Part shown: positions 59,687-64,000 of the stretch, in pieces
Layout of the letters: each line of letters starts with the position of its first letter
Numbering within the stretch: the stretch's first letter is position 1
Origin: Pseudomonas sp. 10-1B
GTDB taxonomy: Bacteria > Pseudomonadota > Gammaproteobacteria > Pseudomonadales > Pseudomonadaceae
Assembly (NCBI RefSeq): GCF_000935045.1
Contig: NZ_JYKS01000033.1
Coordinates: 25,887 to 89,886, forward strand
DNA length: 64,000 bases
Reading direction: 5' to 3'
Made by a program: the position numbers and the translations under genes
The notes under the pieces: generated by a model
Told to the model about the DNA's origin: nothing
Seen by the model: only the letters and a program-made list of their open reading frames with translations
The model's database searches: none

Positions 59687-61474
59687 TCAGATTCCTTGTT
59701 CGCTCAACCACAGGTTCAGCGCCGCCAGCTGCCACAGCTTGGAGCCGCGCAGCGGTGTCAGCTGGCCGTGCGGGTTGCTCAGCAGGCGGTCGAGCATGGC
59801 CGGGTTGAACAGCCCTCGGTCCTGGCTGGGGTCGGTCAGCAGCTCCCGCACCCAGCCCAGGGTGGCGCCTTCCAGGTGCTTCAGGCCCGGCACTGGGAAG
59901 TAGCCCTTCTTGCGGTCGATCACCTCATGCGGGATCACCCGCCGCGCTGCTTGCTTGAGCACCTGCTTGCCACCGTCGGGCAGCTTGAAGCGGGCCGGGA
60001 TGCGCGCCGACAGCTCCACCAGGCGGTAGTCGAGGAACGGCGTGCGCGCCTCCAGGCCCCAGGCCATGGTCATGTTGTCCACCCGTTTGACCGGGTCGTC
60101 CACCAGCATCACCGTGCTGTCCAGGCGCAGCGCCTTGTCCACCGCGTCGCCGGCGCCGGGGCGGGCGAAGTGTTCGCGCACGAAGTCGCCGGCCGCGTCG
60201 CTTTCCAGCAGCCAGGGCGCCTGCACGGTGTCACGGTATTCGGCGTGGCTACGGTCGAAGAAGGCCTCGCGGTAGGCGGTAAAGGCATCCTCGGCGCCGT
60301 CCACCTGCGGGTACCAGTGGTAGCCGGCGAACAGCTCATCGGCGCCCTGGCCGCTTTGCACGCCCTTGCAGTGCTTGGCCACTTCCCGCGACAGCAGGTA
60401 GAAGGCGATGCAGTCGTGGCTGACCATCGGCTCGCTCATGGCGCGGAACGCAGCCGGCAGCTGGTCGATGATTTCGTGCTCGGCAATGCGCAACTGGTGG
60501 TGGCGGGTGCCGTAGTGCTTGGCGATCAGGTCGGAGTACTGGAACTCGTCGCCGCGTTCGCCGCCGGCATCTTCGAAGCCGATGGAGAAGGTGGACAGGT
60601 CGTCCACGCCCACTTCGCGCAGCAGGCCGACCAGCAGGCTGGAGTCGACACCACCGGACAGCAGCACGCCCACGTCCACCGCCGCCCGTTGGCGAATGGC
60701 CACGGCGTCGCGGGTGGCATCGAGCACGCGGGTGGTCCAGGCCTCCAGGTCCAGCTCACGCTCGTCCGGGTTGGCGCCGTATTGAAGCTGCCACCAGGTC
60801 TGGCGTTCCACTTCGCCATGGCGGTCGATACGCATCCAGCTGCCGGGCTCGAGCTTTTGCACGTTGGCCAGCAGCGTGCGTGGCGCCGGCACCACGGCGT
60901 GGAAGTTCAGGTAGTGGTTGAGCGCCACCGGGTCGAGCATCGGGTCGATGTCGCCGCCCTTGAGCAGGGCCGGCAGGGTCGAGGCGAAGCGCAGGCGCTC
61001 GCCGTTGCGCGACAGGTACAGCGGTTTGACGCCCAGGCGGTCACGGGCCAGGAACAGGCGCTGGTTGTCGCGCTCCCAGATGGCCAGGGCGAACATGCCA
61101 TTGAGCTTGGGTAGCAAGGCGGCGCCCCAGGCATGGTAGCCCTTGAGCAGCACCTCGGTATCGCCGTCTGACCAGAAGTTGTAGCCCAGGGCCTGCAGCT
61201 CCTGGCGCAGTTCGGGGAAGTTGTAGATGGCGCCGTTGAAGGCCAGTGACAGGCCCAGGGTGTTGTCGACCATCGGCTGCGCCGAGCCGTCGGACAGGTC
61301 CATGATTTTCAGGCGCCGGTGGCCGAGGGCGATCGGGCCCTGGCTATGGAAGCCCCAGGCATCCGGGCCACGGGGCGCCAGATGATGGGTAATGCGCTCT
61401 ACCGCAGCCAGGTCGGCTGGGCGAGGGGCTTGGTCGATGGGGGTGAAACGCAACTCTCCTGCTAATCCGCACAT
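59687..61474 (-). CDS. asnO: Asparagine synthase-like amidotransferase for NAGGN
   Basis: A 595-residue class II glutamine amidotransferase plus synthetase. The N-terminal nucleophile Cys2 is in MCGLAGELRF, with the glutaminase loop AFNGAIYNFPELRQEL. The synthetase P-loop-like motif is VLLSGGVDSSLLVGLL at ~260. In this operon it forms the terminal amide of N-acetylglutaminylglutamine amide, an osmoprotectant. First gene of the asnO-ngg-peptidase operon; expression is expected to be osmotically induced, but no regulatory site was identified. Confidence 0.93.
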   Translation of the reverse strand: MCGLAGELRFTPIDQAPRPADLAAVERITHHLAPRGPDAWGFHSQGPIALGHRRLKIMDLSDGSAQPMVDNTLGLSLAFNGAIYNFPELRQELQALGYNFWSDGDTEVLLKGYHAWGAALLPKLNGMFALAIWERDNQRLFLARDRLGVKPLYLSRNGERLRFASTLPALLKGGDIDPMLDPVALNHYLNFHAVVPAPRTLLANVQKLEPGSWMRIDRHGEVERQTWWQLQYGANPDERELDLEAWTTRVLDATRDAVAIRQRAAVDVGVLLSGGVDSSLLVGLLREVGVDDLSTFSIGFEDAGGERGDEFQYSDLIAKHYGTRHHQLRIAEHEIIDQLPAAFRAMSEPMVSHDCIAFYLLSREVAKHCKGVQSGQGADELFAGYHWYPQVDGAEDAFTAYREAFFDRSHAEYRDTVQAPWLLESDAAGDFVREHFARPGAGDAVDKALRLDSTVMLVDDPVKRVDNMTMAWGLEARTPFLDYRLVELSARIPARFKLPDGGKQVLKQAARRVIPHEVIDRKKGYFPVPGLKHLEGATLGWVRELLTDPSQDRGLFNPAMLDRLLSNPHGQLTPLRGSKLWQLAALNLWLSEQGI

Positions 61475-61587
61475 AAGTCCTTACCGGTTTTTCCGTTGGG
61501 GAGGTGATGCCCCGGATTAGGGCACCTTAAGGAACTGACCTGTGTGGTTTGTGAGAGTTTTAGACCAATCTGTTATATGAGACTGCT

Positions 61588-61700
61588 GTGAGGGCCAATC
61601 GCCGGCAAGCCAGCTCCCACAGGTACTGCACAGGGCTTGAGATCGATGCGGTCGAGGTGGGAGCTGGCTTGCCGGCGATTGGGCTGCGCAGCAGCCCCGG
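61588..61700. repeat. REP pair (inverted)
   Basis: Facing CGCCGGCAAGCC-type REPs between asnO and the mnmC stop, with the CGGTCGAGGTGGGAG tail also seen in the 91-bp array. Confidence 0.85.
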
Positions 61701-61705
61701 CCCCA

Positions 61706-63670
61706 TCACTTCCCCCGAATCATCTTGCGCAACCCAAACCGGTTCGGATGACAAGCCTCCGCCACCGCCCGCGGCAATGGCAGCGGTTCGCCGCACACCC
61801 AGGCCGCCACCAGCTCGCCGCTCAACGGCGCCGTGATCAACCCGCGCGAGCCGTGCCCGCTGTTCACATACAACCCGCCCAGCCAAGGGCAGGGCACATC
61901 CGGCACCTGCCGTGCATCGCGGCCCAGCACCGCATAGGCCTCGGCAAACGCCTGGTCATCGGCCAGCGGCCCGACGATCGGCAAGTAATCGGGGCTGGTG
62001 CAACGGAACGCCGCACGCCCCTGCAACTGCCCAGGGTCCAGCTCTGCCACACCCAGGCGCTGGGCCAGATCAGTGGAAATCTCCTCCAGCAACGCCAGGT
62101 TGCCCTGGTGCTCGGCAACCGTCGGCGTCAGGTCTTCGCTGTGGAAATCGAAGCTCGCGCCCAGGGTATGTTCATCACCACGCGGCGGTGCCACATAGCC
62201 TTCGGCACAGACGACGGTGCGCAGCGCCCGGCTGCCGTCGGTGCTCGGCAAGCGGGTGATCTGCCCGCGAATGCGTTTGAGCGGCAACTGCGCGCACGGC
62301 GCGAAGCGCCGCACGTCGGCGGCAGCGGCCAGGACCACCACTGGCGCGCTGGCCAGCAGGCGCTCACCGGCCCAGGCCTGCCACAGGTCATCGACCTTGC
62401 GCAGCTCGATGACCTCCTGATGGGCAAGCAGGCGAATCCGTGGATGCTGCAATTGCTGTTGGCAAAGTGCCGGCGGATGCACCCAACCGCCTTCTGGGTA
62501 GTACAGCCCACCGGCAGGTAACCCCACCCCGGCGATGGCTTCAGCTTCTGTACGTTCCAGCGCTTGTAGCAGGTCGCGGTCGAAGGCCGCCGCCAGCTTG
62601 CCCTGGCGCTCGGCTTCCTTGCTGTCGAAGGCCAGTTGCAGCACCCCGCAGGCATCCCAGTCACGGCCACGCTGCAGGCGTTCGAGCTGGCGCCGGGTGT
62701 AGCCGAAACCGGAAAGGATCATCTGCGACAATGCGGTGCCATGGGCGGACAGTTTGAGGTACAGCACCCCCTGTGGGTTGCCCGAGGCTTCCTGTGCCGG
62801 GACAGCGTGGCGCTCCAGCACGGTTACCTGCCAGCCACGCCGGGCCAGGCTGGCGGCGCTGGTGCTGCCGGCTAGGCCGGCACCGATCACCAGCGCTTCG
62901 CGCGGCCCCGGCGTGGCGGCCGGGCGCGCGTACCACGGCGCGCCGGGGTTGGGCATGGCACCGATATATTCCCCGCTCATCACTTCCCACTTCTTGCCGA
63001 TGCCCGGCACCTTCTTCATGGCGAAGCCGGCTTCGACCAGGCTGCGGCGGACCCAGCCGGTGGTGGTGAAAGTGCCCAGGACCGTACCTGGGTGTGACAA
63101 GCGCGCCAGTTGCGCGAACAGCTCCGGGGTCCACATGTCGGGGTTCTTCGCCGGGGCGAAGCCATCGAGGAACCACACATCGATCTGTGCATCGAGCTGC
63201 GGCAGCTGGTCCAGCACATCACCGATCAGCAGGGTGAGGGTGACCCGGCCATCGGCGAAGGTGAATTGCTGGAAGCCCGGGTGCACCGCCACGTACTGCT
63301 CCAGCAACGGCTCGGTGTAGGCCGCCAGCTCTGGCCACAGGCGCACGGCGCGGACCATGTCGGCGTGGCCCAGGGGGTATTTCTCGACACTGACGAAGTG
63401 CAGGCGCGCGTCGCCGTGCGCATGCTGGTCGAACAACTGCCAGGCGCAGAAAAAGTTCATGCCGGTGCCAAAACCGGTTTCGCCGATCACCAGGCTGGTG
63501 TGCGGTGCAAGGTTGGCGAAACGTTCGGCCAGGCGGGTCTGGCCGAGGAACACGTGCTTGGTTTCTTCGATGCCTTCGTTGACCGCGAAATAGACGTCGT
63601 CGTATTGCCGCGAATGAGGGCGGCCCTGGTCGTCCCAGTCGATCTGGGCGTGCTGGAGGAGGGTGGACAT
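61706..63670 (-). CDS. mnmC: Bifunctional tRNA mnm5s2U biosynthesis protein MnmC
   Basis: A 654-residue two-domain enzyme. The N-terminal MnmD methyltransferase (~1-240) has VIGETGFGTGMNFFCAWQLF and DVWFLDGFAPAKNPDMW. The C-terminal FAD oxidoreductase from ~265 has ALVIGAGLAGSTSAASLARR. It converts cmnm5s2U34 to mnm5s2U34 in tRNAs for Lys, Glu and Gln. The length matches E. coli MnmC (668). The ATG at 63670 (MSTLLQHAQIDWDDQGRPHS) is the family start. Confidence 0.95.
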   Translation of the reverse strand: MSTLLQHAQIDWDDQGRPHSRQYDDVYFAVNEGIEETKHVFLGQTRLAERFANLAPHTSLVIGETGFGTGMNFFCAWQLFDQHAHGDARLHFVSVEKYPLGHADMVRAVRLWPELAAYTEPLLEQYVAVHPGFQQFTFADGRVTLTLLIGDVLDQLPQLDAQIDVWFLDGFAPAKNPDMWTPELFAQLARLSHPGTVLGTFTTTGWVRRSLVEAGFAMKKVPGIGKKWEVMSGEYIGAMPNPGAPWYARPAATPGPREALVIGAGLAGSTSAASLARRGWQVTVLERHAVPAQEASGNPQGVLYLKLSAHGTALSQMILSGFGYTRRQLERLQRGRDWDACGVLQLAFDSKEAERQGKLAAAFDRDLLQALERTEAEAIAGVGLPAGGLYYPEGGWVHPPALCQQQLQHPRIRLLAHQEVIELRKVDDLWQAWAGERLLASAPVVVLAAAADVRRFAPCAQLPLKRIRGQITRLPSTDGSRALRTVVCAEGYVAPPRGDEHTLGASFDFHSEDLTPTVAEHQGNLALLEEISTDLAQRLGVAELDPGQLQGRAAFRCTSPDYLPIVGPLADDQAFAEAYAVLGRDARQVPDVPCPWLGGLYVNSGHGSRGLITAPLSGELVAAWVCGEPLPLPRAVAEACHPNRFGLRKMIRGK

Positions 63671-63734
63671 GGTTGGCTCGGTTGCAGCGGATGGGCGGGA
63701 TTTTATGTCATCCCGCAGGTTTGCGCAGGCTGTA

Positions 63735-63811
63735 CCGGCCTCTTCGCGGGTGAACCCGCCCACAGGGATCGCATCAGGGCTGACAGGCGTTGGCCACAAG
63801 ATATGCAGCGC
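63735..63811. repeat. REP fragment joined to a dispersed repeat
   Basis: A shortened REP (CTCTTCGCGGGTGAACCCGCCCACAGG) runs into 63771-63811, which matches 54795-54835. The 330 bp at the right edge have no convincing gene. Confidence 0.75.
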
Positions 63812-63859
63812 CTGTGAGACCGAGCGCCGCCCGCGCGGCGCATCGCGAGCTGGCGCTCG

Positions 63860-64000
63860 CTCCTACGTTTGTTTCGGGCCAGTAACGCCTGTGACAGGCC
63901 CGCGCGACCGCCTTGTTCGTACGACGCGATATCGAGCCATGCGCCAAAGCGTTCGCGCGCAAATCCCATAGGAATAATTGGCCCGAAACAAACGTAGGAG
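63860..64000. mobile_element. 141-bp element with perfect 22-bp terminal inverted repeats
   Basis: CTCCTACGTTTGTTTCGGGC+CA at 63860-63881 is exactly complementary to 63979-64000, the last base of the window. The 97-bp interior has CCTGT-G-ACAGG and no coding sign beyond a short leftward frame (MGFARERFGAWLDIASYEQG) that continues into the neighbouring repeat. It looks like a small non-autonomous repeat or structured intergenic element. No target duplication can be checked because the window ends there. Confidence 0.6.

Noticed and set aside
57890..61114. A 1074-codon open frame antisense to ngg and asnO
   Set aside because: It spans the ends of two well-recognised genes on the other strand and starts inside a REP; no domain is recognisable.

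Overview
The window is a stretch of chromosome from a Pseudomonas, most likely the P. putida group. The evidence is the high GC content, about twenty REP-type palindromes between genes (core GCGGGCAAGCCCGC or GCCGGCAAGCC next to CTCCCACAGG), and gene content that recalls the P. putida core genome: rdgC, nas, nirBD, an FKBP lipoprotein, prc, minCDE, htrB, mlaA, yjcH-actP, a third CsrA paralogue (RsmI type), asnO-ngg and mnmC. The species call rests on recognised families and synteny from memory, not on a database search.

Layout. 1-3.8 kb: the end of an MFS/acyltransferase fusion, a guanidinium exporter under a guanidine-II riboswitch, a BASS-family transporter and rdgC. 3.9-4.55 kb: a tandemly duplicated tRNA-Val/tRNA-Asp unit with promoters and terminators. 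4.7-13.05 kb: a methionine aminopeptidase, then nitrate assimilation. A single-chain nitrate reductase carrying its own flavin reductase is followed by nirBD. Each of the two transcription units has a sigma-54 promoter and a leader with two ANTAR-type hairpins whose second hairpin is mutually exclusive with a terminator. 13.2-22 kb: a LysR regulator, a peptidyl-prolyl isomerase, a DUF1232 gene behind a palindrome of two DnaA boxes, an Xre regulator with a small partner gene, an EAL protein that ends inside amplified REP DNA, prc and a quinone oxidoreductase. 21.7-28 kb: a leftward operon for an ABC importer, a metallophosphoesterase-like enzyme and a HAD phosphatase, facing a GntR/UTRA regulator.

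28-45.3 kb is mostly core envelope and housekeeping: MscS-type channel, M18 aminopeptidase, pseudouridine synthase, MinCDE, lipid A acyltransferase, patatin, hydrolase-mlaA, a GH17-type glucan enzyme, an orphan betaine-type binding protein and acetate uptake. 45.5-54.6 kb is the clearest accessory region: a complete alpha-type (CS1/CFA/I/cable-pilus-like) chaperone-usher locus (pilin, usher, tip subunit, chaperone) followed directly by a NarL-type response regulator and a 1096-residue BvgS-like hybrid kinase. The kinase reading frame runs 105 bp into a convergent DUF3309 gene. 54.9-64 kb: a short-chain dehydrogenase, rsmI, yheU, the three-gene NAGGN osmolyte operon, mnmC and a 141-bp element bounded by perfect 22-bp inverted repeats at the window edge.

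Functional links: nas and nirBD reduce nitrate to ammonium and share both layers of control. The ABC/phosphoesterase/HAD operon looks like a route that imports a phosphorylated organic compound and removes phosphate. The fimbrial genes and phosphorelay form one surface-adhesion module with its own sensor. asnO, ngg and the M42 peptidase make a dipeptide osmoprotectant. No prophage, IS transposase, CRISPR array or replication origin was seen.
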